62,968 nucleotides of DNA from Nodosilinea nodulosa PCC 7104 (GTDB taxonomy: Bacteria > Cyanobacteriota > Cyanobacteriia > Phormidesmidales > Phormidesmidaceae): contig NZ_JH976537.1 of assembly GCF_000309385.1 (NCBI RefSeq), positions 5,315,950 through 5,378,917 of the forward strand. The letters run 5' to 3'. The position numbers and the translations under genes are program-made. Shown one piece after another: positions 34,922 through 43,586 of the stretch (position 1 is the first letter of the stretch; the number at the start of each line of letters is the position of its first letter). The notes beneath the pieces were generated by a model. It saw only the letters and a program-made list of their open reading frames with translations. It did no database searches and was not told the DNA's origin.

Positions 34922-35662
34922 TTAATAGCGAATCTGTAGGGTCACCTGGGCCTGGACGGTCTGATCACCTCCCACCACCGGGGTAGAGGCGTCAGCCCCA
35001 GCGGCATATTCCGCCCGCCGCAGCATCGGCACCGGCATGGGCGGGGCGGCCCCGTTAATTTGAATGCCGATGATCTCCTGCGATCGCAAATTCAGGCTGC
35101 CCAGCACCGCCCCCGCCTGGGCCTGGGCATCTTCCACGGCAGCCCGCAGGGCGCGCTGGCGAGCCGTCTCCAGGGCGTCGTCGTCGGCCACAAAGCTAAC
35201 GCCGCGAATTTGGTTGGCCCCGGCATTCACCGCATCGTCGATCAGCGAGCCGACGCTCTCGGTGGGCATGCGAAAGCTGACCGTATTGCTGCCGCTGTAG
35301 CCGATCACGTCCGAGCGGCCATTGTCGTAATTATAGCGGGGACTGAGCTGAATACCGGTGGTTTCGAGCTTTTCGACCTGGCGCGATCGCAGCAGTTCTA
35401 CCACCGCCGAGGTTCGCTGGGCCACCTCGCGCTGCACCGCCGCCGCGTCGGTGCCCTGCACATCGACCCCTAGCTCAACCTGGGTTTTGGTGGTGGGCAC
35501 CGATTCCTCACCCTGGCCGGTCACCGTTAGGGTTCTAATTGCTGCTTCCTGGGCCATGGCTATGGGGGTAAAGGCGGGGGCAAAACTGAGTCCTGAGACT
35601 AGGGCCGCAGACATCATCGCCGCTGCCGCAAACCGTCTGGAAGTATATCGTTTAGGGGTCAT
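34922..35662 (-). CDS. SIMPL (DUF541) domain protein, exported
   Basis: 246 residues from ATG 35662; a GTG three codons upstream is also possible. Signal peptide: basic start MTPKRYTSRRF, hydrophobic Ala-rich core, cleavage near AMAQ. The SIMPL/DUF541 domain has TLTVTGQGEESVPTTKTQVE, LRSRQVEKLETTGIQLSP, and a C-terminal half ending TVQAQVTLQIRY. The family (for example YggE, BP26) forms periplasmic oligomers linked to oxidative stress. No partner gene is adjacent. Confidence 0.88.
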   Translation of the reverse strand: MTPKRYTSRRFAAAAMMSAALVSGLSFAPAFTPIAMAQEAAIRTLTVTGQGEESVPTTKTQVELGVDVQGTDAAAVQREVAQRTSAVVELLRSRQVEKLETTGIQLSPRYNYDNGRSDVIGYSGSNTVSFRMPTESVGSLIDDAVNAGANQIRGVSFVADDDALETARQRALRAAVEDAQAQAGAVLGSLNLRSQEIIGIQINGAAPPMPVPMLRRAEYAAGADASTPVVGGDQTVQAQVTLQIRY

Positions 35663-35777
35663 GGGCCTCACACTCGGCTAGAAAAGTTAACCCATTCACT
35701 GTGCCACGGTGGCCCCCAGCCGACGGCGTTGTTACTAAATTCGATACAGATTTGAATTCAAACCTGTGTATGACCGC

Positions 35778-36128
35778 CTAGGAGAAGGAGCCTCCATTAA
35801 ACCAGGTAATCCAGGTCAGGGCCAGGCCGCCGATGACGACATTGAGCAGAGGCAGGCTGATCAGAGCGCAGGCCCAGAGATAGCGATGGGGAAAGTGGGC
35901 TAGGGCAGGCAGCCCAAACACCAGCCAGCCCAGCAGCACCGCTACAACGCAAACCACCGGAAAGGTGGCAATGCTGAGCGCAAACGTGACCGTCATCGGG
36001 TTTTCTAGGGATCCTGGCGCATCGAACATCATCGGTGTCATCAGCGCTGGCAGCAGCCCAAGGACGGCCCCTGCAATCCAAATGACCGTGGCGACAAAAA
36101 GAAACATTAACGCCGTTTTCTGCTGCAT
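35778..36128 (-). CDS. Hypothetical three-helix membrane protein
   Basis: 116 residues from ATG 36128 (MQQKTALMFLFVATVIWIAG). Three hydrophobic segments are clear: about 5-30, 45-70 and 85-110. There are no charged motifs beyond HFPHRY. The family was not recognised. It is an inner-membrane protein by composition. It lies between the SIMPL gene and the mobile-looking repeat at 36211, and may be independent of both. Confidence 0.6.
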   Translation of the reverse strand: MQQKTALMFLFVATVIWIAGAVLGLLPALMTPMMFDAPGSLENPMTVTFALSIATFPVVCVVAVLLGWLVFGLPALAHFPHRYLWACALISLPLLNVVIGGLALTWITWFNGGSFS

Positions 36129-36210
36129 AGCTGTGAACAACTATTGTTTCACCCAAAGCTAGGTTGCCCAAAGCCGTGCGGCAAACATCTCTCCCGGTAG
36201 CGGTAGCCTT

Positions 36211-36391
36211 AGTAAGTAGGAGGGCCAAATTAAGCCCAGCTTACGTTTCCGGGTTTTCTCCCTCAGGGAGACACTTCGTGTTCGCGATCGCGTTGCGGAG
36301 CAAAACGACTCCGCTCAACCCTCTACCCAGCAACGGATCGAGCATTGAGCGGAGTCGAAATGCGTCTTATAGATAATCAGACCTACTTACT
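36211..36391. repeat. MITE-like intergenic element
   Basis: 181 bp flanked by perfect 10-bp inverted repeats, AGTAAGTAGG (36211-36220) and CCTACTTACT (36382-36391). Inside are perfect 12-bp arms GACTCCGCTCAA / TTGAGCGGAGTC (36307-36318, 36345-36356). There is no ORF. The architecture suits a small non-autonomous transposable element or palindromic repeat unit. It begins about 10 bp from the mutS2 stop codon. Confidence 0.5.
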
Positions 36392-36400
36392 TACAGCCAA

Positions 36401-38839
36401 CTACAGGTAGGCCACCGTGACGCCGGTGCCGCCATCGGCCTGGGCGGCGGGTTCAAACCGCTGAATCTGGGGGTGGCGCTTGAGAAAGTCGTGCACTCCC
36501 GCCCTGAGCTTGCCAGTGCCGTGGCCGTGGATAATCCAGAGGGCACCGCTGCCCTGGGCGATCGCCTCTTCGAGCACCGCCTCCGACTCGGCCACCCGCA
36601 TGCCCCGCAGGTCGATGGTGTTGCGGCTGGTGCGAATGGCTGGGGCCGGGGGGGCTGCCTGGGCCGCGGGCACGGTATCGACGGGTTTGGCCTTGACGGG
36701 CACCTCGGCCTTTTCACCCCGCAGCGACTCAATATCGGCCAGGCCAACGGTGGTTTTCATCAGCCCAAAGCGCACCGTAATGCGGTGGTCGTCGTCGGGG
36801 GCGGTGAGCACCTCAGCGGTTTGCCCCAGGCTGGGAATCCGGACGCGATCGCCCACCGCTGGACGGTAGCCGGGTTTAGTTGCCGCCGGGGCCGCCGCCG
36901 GCAGGTGCGACTGGGCGATCGCATCCACCGCCGCCGTAGCCCGCTGGGCATCCTGGGCGGTGGCATCGCCCTGCTGCAAGCGCCGAATCACCTTGGCAAT
37001 GTCGCGCTTGGCCTCGGCGATCGCCTGCTGTACCGCCGCCTGCTGCTGTAGCTTGAGCTCCTGCTCGCGATCGCGCAGCAGATCGGCCTTGCGCTGCACC
37101 TCGTCGTGGAGCTTTTCGGTGGCCACCAGCAGGTCCGCCGCCGCCTGGGATCGATCCTCCTGATCGCGCCGCTGGGCCTCCAGGCCCGCAATCACCTGGT
37201 TGACATCGTCCTGGGAACCCAGCGCCATCAGGGCGGTGGCGTCATCCACCACCGCAGCATCCAGCCCCAGCCGACGGGCAATGGCCAGCGCGTTCGATCG
37301 GCCCGGAATGCCCCACAGCAGCCGGTAGGTGGGCGACAGGGTAGCCTCGTCAAACTCCACCGAAGCGTTCTCAAACCTAGAGTCCTGGTACTTCAGCGCC
37401 TTTAGCTCGCCGTAGTGGGTGGTGGCCATGGTCAGCCGCGCCCGCTCCGCCAGATGTCTGAGGAGTGCGATCGCCAGCGCCGTGCCCTCGCTGGGGTCAG
37501 TGCCCGCGCCTACTTCGTCGAGCAGGACGAGGGCGTTGGCGGGGGAAGAGTGGGGGGATGGGGGGATGGGGGGATGAGGGGATGAGGAGAGCGATCCCTG
37601 GTCCTTTAAAGAGTCAGAAGCCGCAGTGGGATCGTCAGGAACCAGCTCGAAGCCTTCCCCATCTCCCTCACCTTCCCCATCTCCCAGCGCCGCCAAAATC
37701 CGCCCGATCCGGCGAATGTGCCCCGAAAAAGTCGACAAGCTCTGCTCGATGGATTGTTCGTCGCCAATGTCGGCCAGCACCTGCCCAAACCAGGGCAGCT
37801 CCACCGGCTCGCGGGCGGGGATATAAAGCCCGGCGCGGGCCATTAGCACCGCCAGGCCCAGGGTTTTGAGGGTGACGGTTTTGCCGCCGGTATTGGGGCC
37901 GGTAATCGCCACCACCCGCAGATCTGGGCGAATCAGCAGGTTGATGGGCACCACCTCGGGGCCTTGCTCGTGGCGCTGCTGCCACACCAGCAGCGGATGG
38001 CGCAGCTGGCGCAGGGTGGTCTGCTCGTGGGGCTCAATAAAGCGGGGCGGATTGCCCCCCAGCCACAGCGAGTAGCGAGCGCGGGCGTGGGCCAGGTCCA
38101 GCTCGGTGACGATCGCCAGCAGCGCCGTGAGATCGGCATAGACCTCGGCCACCGCATCACTGAGCTGGCGCAAAATCACCTCTTCCTCGGTTTTTTCCTG
38201 GCGCAGCAGCTGACGCAGGCGGTTGCCCAGCTCGACCACCGCCTGGGGCTCGATGTAGAGGGTGGCCCCGCTGGCGGAGGCGTCGTGGACAATGCCGGGT
38301 ACGGCGTCTTTTTGGGGGGCTTTGACGGGCAGCACAAAGCGATCGCCCCGCTGGGTAATCAGCGGTTCCTGCATGGCCCCGGCCTGGCGCTGCAAAATCC
38401 GCTGTAGCCGCTGCTGAATGTCCTGGCGAAGGGCCTTGAGGCGATCGCGAATGCCCCCCAGCTTGGGGCTGGCCCGGTCGGTGACATCGCCGCGATCGTC
38501 GATGCAGTGGTAGATCTGCTGCTCCAGGTCGGGGTGGGTGCGCAGGTCGGCCACCAGCTCCTGGAGCACCGGCAGATCCTCCGGCGGCTGGCCATCGATG
38601 GTGCGGCGCAGCTGGCGAGCGCCGCTGAGGGTGGTGGCGATCGCCAGCAGTTCCTCACCGCTCAGCAGGCCCTGGCGATGGGCGCGCTCCACCGCTGCGC
38701 CAATGTCGCGAATGCCGCCAAAGTTGAGGCCGTTGTTGTGTTGCTCCAGCCAGCTGGCCTCCTCGGTTTGGGCCAGCAGAGCGCCGCTGGCCGCCTGGCT
38801 ACCTGGAGCCTTCAGGGCCTGGGCCGTCAGCGCACCCAT
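36401..38839 (-). CDS. mutS2: Endonuclease MutS2
   Basis: At least 812 residues. MutS2 lacks mismatch recognition; it acts against recombination intermediates and collided ribosomes. Seen: ATPase Walker A GPNTGGKTVTLKTLG, Walker B ALVLLDEVGAGTDPSEG, a long Arg/Gln/Glu coiled coil, and the C-terminal Smr nuclease with DLRGM and HGHGTGKLR. Two oddities: a 45-residue low-complexity insertion just before Walker B, and homology (DETLDLLEWPRLCQHLS, then TFAATK) that continues in frame upstream of this ATG to about 38908, with no ATG/GTG/TTG before an in-frame stop at 38966-38968. The true start may be a rare codon (CTG 38932 or ATT 38914). Confidence 0.93.
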   Translation of the reverse strand: MGALTAQALKAPGSQAASGALLAQTEEASWLEQHNNGLNFGGIRDIGAAVERAHRQGLLSGEELLAIATTLSGARQLRRTIDGQPPEDLPVLQELVADLRTHPDLEQQIYHCIDDRGDVTDRASPKLGGIRDRLKALRQDIQQRLQRILQRQAGAMQEPLITQRGDRFVLPVKAPQKDAVPGIVHDASASGATLYIEPQAVVELGNRLRQLLRQEKTEEEVILRQLSDAVAEVYADLTALLAIVTELDLAHARARYSLWLGGNPPRFIEPHEQTTLRQLRHPLLVWQQRHEQGPEVVPINLLIRPDLRVVAITGPNTGGKTVTLKTLGLAVLMARAGLYIPAREPVELPWFGQVLADIGDEQSIEQSLSTFSGHIRRIGRILAALGDGEGEGDGEGFELVPDDPTAASDSLKDQGSLSSSPHPPIPPSPHSSPANALVLLDEVGAGTDPSEGTALAIALLRHLAERARLTMATTHYGELKALKYQDSRFENASVEFDEATLSPTYRLLWGIPGRSNALAIARRLGLDAAVVDDATALMALGSQDDVNQVIAGLEAQRRDQEDRSQAAADLLVATEKLHDEVQRKADLLRDREQELKLQQQAAVQQAIAEAKRDIAKVIRRLQQGDATAQDAQRATAAVDAIAQSHLPAAAPAATKPGYRPAVGDRVRIPSLGQTAEVLTAPDDDHRITVRFGLMKTTVGLADIESLRGEKAEVPVKAKPVDTVPAAQAAPPAPAIRTSRNTIDLRGMRVAESEAVLEEAIAQGSGALWIIHGHGTGKLRAGVHDFLKRHPQIQRFEPAAQADGGTGVTVAYL
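37540..37589. repeat. TGGGGGGA octamer tract inside mutS2
   Basis: On the plus strand, TGGGGGGA is repeated three times and followed by TGAGGGGA and TGAGGAGA variants. On the coding strand it gives SSPHPPIPPSPHSSP. An octamer is not a multiple of three, so copy-number change would shift the mutS2 frame. Confidence 0.85.
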
Positions 38840-39294
38840 TTTGGTCGCGGCAAAGGTCGATAGGTGCTGGCATAACCGAGGCCACTCCAGCAGGTCAAGG
38901 GTTTCGTCGTGAATCGATAGGGGCTCAGACAGGGGAAGATGCTCGCGTAGATGAAACCAATCCTTCTAGTATAAAGAATTCAGTTCTAGAGAACTTGCCC
39001 CTAGCCCGTGGGAAAGCTCCGGTCTCCGTACCCCAACTGATCTACCACAGGGAATATATGGCTGAGGTTGACCCTAACTCCAGCAAAAATACGTAGCTCG
39101 TTTGCGATCGCAGTTGTTAAGCCCTGCTCAATAATGACCCATCCCCCGTGGGCGACGGGCAGTCTAGATCTGTAAGAAGGTCCACCAGGAAACTACGCCA
39201 ATGACTGCTACCGCAGCAGCAGACAGCCGTTATTGATGTAGCCTCGTCACCGTGGGCCAGCATCTGCCCTGCGCCCTAGCGCACTGTTCTCGGT
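38840..39294. other. Region between mutS2 and the GGDEF gene
   Basis: The first 125 bp (to about 38965) is open in the mutS2 frame and encodes conserved MutS2 N-terminal sequence. The rest is a divergent intergenic region of about 330 bp with no recognised ORF, terminator or promoter. Confidence 0.55.
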
Positions 39295-41241
39295 TTGTCG
39301 CCTATACCTACCCCATCCTGGTTCCTGCAACCCGTGCCTGAAAACGACCTGGTTAACGCCGCAGCCCTAGCGGCAACCATCGATCCTTCCCCCCTCTGTG
39401 TAGACGCTGAGGACACCCTGGACCGAGTGGTTGAAGCCATGGGCCAGGCCACCAAGACCTATGCTCTGGTTTATCGCCGGGAGACTCTGGTGGGGATATT
39501 TAGCTACGACAATGCGGCCCAGGCCAGCACCCACCAGGCCGACTTTAGCCACGTCCCGGTGAGCTTGTGGATGACCTCCATCGACTGGTTGCGCCCCCTC
39601 AACGCACCTCTGCCCTGGCCCCTGACCTTTGAGCAGCTCCACCCGGAGCAGCCCTACCAGCCAGTGGTGGACCAGTCCCACCACTGGCTCGGCCTGCTGA
39701 CCTCCGACGGCTTTCATACCCTGCCCCCCGGCGCTGAAGCCGGGTTGACCAGTCGAGCCGAGCTCACCGCCTGCCACTACTCTGCTGCCCTGTTCCAGCA
39801 GCAGCAAGAGCGTCTCACCCTGGCCCTCAAGGGGGCTCAAATGGGCACCTGGGACTGGGATCTGGCCCAGGGAACCATTGTGATTTCAGAGGAGCAAGAG
39901 CGCCTGCTGGGGCTAGACCCCGGCGAGTTTGACGGCAGCTACGACGCCCTTTTCACCTACCTGCACGAGGACGATCAGGCCGCCGTGCACCACGCCCTCC
40001 AGCAGGCCGTCCGGCAGGGGCAGCGCTACGGCGTCGAGTTTCGGGTGCTGTACCGCAATGGCCAAACCCGCTGGCTATCAGCTCGAGGGCAGGTGTTTGA
40101 CGACGGTGAAAACCCACCCCGGCTGGCCGGCGTCACCCTGGATATTTCCGATCAAAAACGGGCTGAGGCGGAAATTAAGCTCCAGTCCCAGCGGGAGCGG
40201 CTGGTGGCTGAAATTGCCCAGCGCATTCGCCACCTCCTCGACCTGGACAGCATTTTGGAGCAGACAGTCACCTCGGTACAGGAGTTTATCGAGGCCGATC
40301 GCGTCATCGTCATCCAGTGTGGAACCGACATGGGGGGTGAGGTGATTCAAGAATCCTGTTCCGAGGCCTACTCGCCCATGCGGGGCTGGGTCTTGCGCGA
40401 CCCCTGGTCGGTGGGCGAAAAGTTTCTGGCCCACTACCGTGCCGGGCGAGGGCTGGCGGTCGACAATGTTTACACCCAAAGCCTGCCGTCCCCACAGCTA
40501 GAGTTTTTAGAATATTTTCAAATTCAGGCCGAAATTGTGGTGCCCCTTATGCAGGAGCAGACCCTCTGGGGTCTGCTGATCGCCCACCAGTGCCGATCGC
40601 CTCGGGTCTGGCGCACGGCAGATGTGCGGCTGCTGCAAAACCTGGCCACCCAGGTGGGCATTGCCATTCAGCAGGCCAAGATGCACCGCGAGCTGACCCT
40701 GGCCAACCAGCGGCTCAAGCGCATGGCCTACCTCGACGGGCTTACCGGGGTCCCCAACCGCCGCCGCCTGGAGCAGTACCTCGACCAAGAGTGGCGGCGC
40801 ATGAGCCGTGAAAATAGCCCTATTTCGCTTGTTATGGTTGACATCGACAGCTTTAAGGGCTTTAACGATCGCTACGGGCACCAAGCCGGTGACAACTGCC
40901 TGCGGCTGGTGGCCCGCACCCTGTCCCGAGCCGCAAAGCGCCCTGGGGACCTGGTGGCCCGCTACGGCGGCGAAGAGTTTGTGCTGGTGCTGCCCAACAC
41001 CGATATCGAGGGGGCCGAAACCGTGGCCGAAGACGTGCGCCTGCTGGTGCGCGGCCACCGGATCCCCCACGAGGGGTCGGCGGTGGCCAAGGTGGTCACC
41101 GTAAGTTTGGGCGTCGCCAGCGCTTTACCGGCCCGCGGCGGCAGCCCGGCCCGCTTGATCAAGGCTGCCGACGACGCCCTCTACATGGCCAAAAACCAGG
41201 GGCGCGATCAGGTCAGGGTTGCTGCGCCTTTGGCGGAATAG
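39295..41241 (+). CDS. Diguanylate cyclase with CBS-like, PAS and GAF sensory domains
   Basis: 648 residues. An N-terminal region about 25-75 resembles a CBS half (PSPLCVDAEDTLDRVVEAM). PAS spans about 175-290 (GTWDWDLAQGTIVISEEQE, YLHEDDQAAVHHAL, LDISDQKRAE). GAF follows at about 315-470, then GGDEF at about 485-645 with the active GGEEF motif in RYGGEEFVLVLP near 557. It should make cyclic di-GMP in response to a small-molecule or light/redox cue. GAF lacks the phytochrome-type chromophore Cys as far as I can see. The start at TTG 39295 is uncertain; no good ribosome site was found. It appears cytoplasmic. Confidence 0.88.
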   Translation: MSPIPTPSWFLQPVPENDLVNAAALAATIDPSPLCVDAEDTLDRVVEAMGQATKTYALVYRRETLVGIFSYDNAAQASTHQADFSHVPVSLWMTSIDWLRPLNAPLPWPLTFEQLHPEQPYQPVVDQSHHWLGLLTSDGFHTLPPGAEAGLTSRAELTACHYSAALFQQQQERLTLALKGAQMGTWDWDLAQGTIVISEEQERLLGLDPGEFDGSYDALFTYLHEDDQAAVHHALQQAVRQGQRYGVEFRVLYRNGQTRWLSARGQVFDDGENPPRLAGVTLDISDQKRAEAEIKLQSQRERLVAEIAQRIRHLLDLDSILEQTVTSVQEFIEADRVIVIQCGTDMGGEVIQESCSEAYSPMRGWVLRDPWSVGEKFLAHYRAGRGLAVDNVYTQSLPSPQLEFLEYFQIQAEIVVPLMQEQTLWGLLIAHQCRSPRVWRTADVRLLQNLATQVGIAIQQAKMHRELTLANQRLKRMAYLDGLTGVPNRRRLEQYLDQEWRRMSRENSPISLVMVDIDSFKGFNDRYGHQAGDNCLRLVARTLSRAAKRPGDLVARYGGEEFVLVLPNTDIEGAETVAEDVRLLVRGHRIPHEGSAVAKVVTVSLGVASALPARGGSPARLIKAADDALYMAKNQGRDQVRVAAPLAE

Positions 41242-41636
41242 GGGTGCGAAGGCGGCCAGCGCCGCCCGTCATCGACCTGGCACAGATTCTGAGCCGATAG
41301 ACTGACGCTGACCGTCAGCGATGCCAGGGTGGGGAAGCGCTGCTGCCGGGTGGCCAACGGCTGGCAGGCGATCGCCAAGGCCCAATCGCCTGGTCCCGTA
41401 TACGTCTTTTCGGGCTGAATCTGGGCCTGTAGCGCCAGGATACTCTGAGCTGCCTCGTGCTTTTTTAGCAGCAGACATTTCCACCAACTGCCGAACGCTG
41501 GCTGGGGTTTTGCTCCATGCGGCGGGGGAAATAGGCTTGGGCAGCCCAACGGGTGGGGGAGCCACAACCGCCGCAGAGCCGCCATTACGCCATTACTAAG
41601 TGTACTGATCAGCCTTGTACAAAGAGAATAAGCCAC
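41208..41636 (-). CDS. Doubtful hypothetical protein
   Basis: 142 codons, possibly starting at ATG 41585. The C-terminal 90 residues (GDWALAIACQPLATRQQ, then FPTLASLTVSVSLSAQN) alternate hydrophobic and polar residues, and an in-frame HIP1 site encodes AIA, so it may be real. The N terminus is Pro-rich and unconvincing. The 3' end overlaps the GGDEF gene by 34 bp. It may be a pseudogene or a chance ORF. Confidence 0.3.
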   Translation of the reverse strand: MAYSLCTRLISTLSNGVMAALRRLWLPHPLGCPSLFPPPHGAKPQPAFGSWWKCLLLKKHEAAQSILALQAQIQPEKTYTGPGDWALAIACQPLATRQQRFPTLASLTVSVSLSAQNLCQVDDGRRWPPSHPYSAKGAATLT

Positions 41637-41798
41637 TGAGCAAGGCCATTCTCGGTCAATTTTCAGCTCTATGGGTTGTAATACAAAGAGAGGCTGCCGT
41701 TGGTACCGAGTGGGGTATCAAACTGGCTACGGCCTGGGCAAAAAGCCAAATCGTTTGGGTAATCGTATTACCAGTGCTGTTTTAATTGCGAAGGGCTC
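41637..41798. other. Upstream region of arsS
   Basis: Together with the doubtful ORF, 41242-41798 is the longest stretch here without a secure gene. The last 160 bp precede arsS; AAGGGCTC lies just before the ATG at 41799. No tRNA, riboswitch or ArsR-type dyad was recognised. Confidence 0.4.
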
Positions 41799-42797
41799 AT
41801 GGTTCAATCCCCCCCGTCTCCTGCCGTTATCCCCTTTGACCAGCGGCTCGATCGCCCCCTGGATAAGCTGCCGATTAGCGTATTGCAAATCAACCTGGGC
41901 CGCAGGTGCAATCTGGCTTGCACCCACTGCCATGTCGAGGCCGGGCCGAATCGCACCGAAGAGCTGTCCCCGGCGGTGACCGAACAGCTAATTGAGCTGA
42001 TGCGTCGGTTTCCCCAGATCACCACCGTCGATTTGACCGGCGGTGCCCCGGAGATGAACTACGGGTTTCGCCCCCTGGTGGAGGCGGCGCGGGGGCTGGG
42101 CAAAACGGTGATGGTGCGATCGAACCTAACGATCTTTTTTGTGCCGGGCTTTGAGGATTTGCCTGAGTATTTTGCTCGCCACCAGGTGCAGGTGGTGGCC
42201 TCGCTGCCCTGCTACCTGGAGGACAACGTGGACAAGCAGCGGGGGGCCGGGGTCTATACCGACTCGATTCGGGCATTGCAGCGGCTGAACCAGCTGGGCT
42301 ATGGCCGCGACCCGGCCCTGCGCTTAGACCTGGTGTACAACCCGCCAGTGCCCCGCAGCGCCGAATTTTCGCTGACCCCTAGCCAGGGCACTCTCCAGGC
42401 TGACTATGACGAATACCTGCGATCGCAGTTTGGCATCACCTTCAACCGGCTTTACACCATCACCAACCTGCCGATTGGCCGGGTGAAGCAGTACCTGCAC
42501 AGCAAAGACCTCTACTGGCCCTACTTGCGCTTTTTGGCCGACCACCACAACCCGGCCACCGTGCCTAACCTGATGTGCCGCAACCAGCTCTCGGTCGACT
42601 ACGAGGGCATTCTCTACGACTGCGATTTCAACCAGATGGAGGCCGTACCCTGCCCGTCGCCCAGCGGCCAGCCCCTGACCGTAGCCGATCTGCTGGCGGC
42701 CAACTCCCTCGATCTGATCACAACGGTGCAGACTCGCCCCTTTTGCTACGGCTGCACCGCCGGGGCGGGGTCCAGCTGCGGCGGCGCGCTGACCTAG
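41799..42797 (+). CDS. arsS: Arsenosugar biosynthesis radical SAM protein ArsS
   Basis: 332 residues. The radical SAM core has the 4Fe-4S cluster motif CNLACTHCHVEAGPNRTE (CxxxCxxC, about residues 37-44) and TVDLTGGAPEMNYGFRPLV. The C-terminal region carries NLMCRNQLSVDYEGILYDCD and FCYGCTAGAGSSCGGAL, cysteines that would hold a further cluster. This is the diagnostic ArsS layout. ArsS makes dimethylated 5-deoxyadenosylarsine intermediates for arsenosugars. It usually works after the methyltransferase ArsM, which is not in the window. ATG 41799 is preceded by AAGGG. Confidence 0.93.
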   Translation: MVQSPPSPAVIPFDQRLDRPLDKLPISVLQINLGRRCNLACTHCHVEAGPNRTEELSPAVTEQLIELMRRFPQITTVDLTGGAPEMNYGFRPLVEAARGLGKTVMVRSNLTIFFVPGFEDLPEYFARHQVQVVASLPCYLEDNVDKQRGAGVYTDSIRALQRLNQLGYGRDPALRLDLVYNPPVPRSAEFSLTPSQGTLQADYDEYLRSQFGITFNRLYTITNLPIGRVKQYLHSKDLYWPYLRFLADHHNPATVPNLMCRNQLSVDYEGILYDCDFNQMEAVPCPSPSGQPLTVADLLAANSLDLITTVQTRPFCYGCTAGAGSSCGGALT

Positions 42798-42866
42798 GGT
42801 CTAGCGGCAGCCCCCTGGCCCAAAGACTCAGCCTGCTGCCTGCGACTCCACCGGGGGCAAGTGGGC

Positions 42867-43511
42867 CTACAGGGTTGGAAAATCCGCCGCCAGGGCGGTT
42901 CCATCTAGCCCCAGGGCCGAGCCGTATTTTTGAATAAAGGCGCGAATATAGAACGGCTCGGGCAGCTGCTGCAAGTTGCCGGTCTCGATCGCCCTGAGGG
43001 TGTAGGGCTGGATAAAGGTCTGCTGGTGGATATCCTCCAGCGACAGCGACTTTTCCTGCCGAATCTGCCGCAGGTGAGCCCCGACCTTTTGGAGGGTGGC
43101 ATGCTGGACCGAGGCCAGGTCGGCCCTGGCCTGAAGCTTTTTGGCCAGCCCCGCGTGGATATAGTCGCGCTGATCGGAAAAGCGGGCCGTCGGGGTGGAA
43201 GAGAGGGCCGCCTCGGGGCCAGCCGTCACCCGATCTGGCCTGGGGTGGACGCTGGGGCGTTGGGGCACCGCTGGCGCTGGCCTAGGGGTTGCCTCTTCCA
43301 GGCTAGGGCCGCCGGGTTCGCTGGCTTGCAGTCGCTGGTCAAGGCGGTACCGATTGAGCAGGCCCAGGGCCACCAGGGTCGTTACCGGCAGGGTTGCCAT
43401 GGCGGCCTGCTGCGCCGCCACGGACACAGCAGCCGTCGCACCCGCCCCCAAAATCAGAGCGTACTCTGAGGCAGGAGGTAGCTTAGAGCCAGAAAATTGA
43501 GGGGTCTTCAT
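42867..43511 (-). CDS. RodZ-like helix-turn-helix protein
   Basis: 214 residues. A hydrophobic stretch near the N terminus (about 17-55) could be one or two membrane helices. A Pro/Arg-rich linker follows. The C-terminal 75 residues are an Xre-type HTH of the RodZ/HTH_25 type: VGAHLRQIRQEKSLSLEDIH, then FIQPYTLRAIETGNLQQLPE, then PFYIRAFIQKYGSALGLDG. The order (membrane first, HTH last) is the reverse of canonical RodZ, which has HTH first. It may be cytoskeletal rather than a DNA-binding regulator. It sits downstream of ureD on the same strand but 285 bp apart. Confidence 0.8.
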   Translation of the reverse strand: MKTPQFSGSKLPPASEYALILGAGATAAVSVAAQQAAMATLPVTTLVALGLLNRYRLDQRLQASEPGGPSLEEATPRPAPAVPQRPSVHPRPDRVTAGPEAALSSTPTARFSDQRDYIHAGLAKKLQARADLASVQHATLQKVGAHLRQIRQEKSLSLEDIHQQTFIQPYTLRAIETGNLQQLPEPFYIRAFIQKYGSALGLDGTALAADFPTL

Positions 43512-43586
43512 AGCACCTTTAGCAAGTCTAATAATTTAGTCTTTCGCCGGGGACAGCCCCCAGTCCGGAAGGGGTGGCTAAAGTTC

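Noticed and set aside
41790..41815. GGTTCAATCC, resembling a tRNA T-arm
   Set aside because: No acceptor, D-arm or anticodon arm can be paired with it; the bases are the first codons of arsS.
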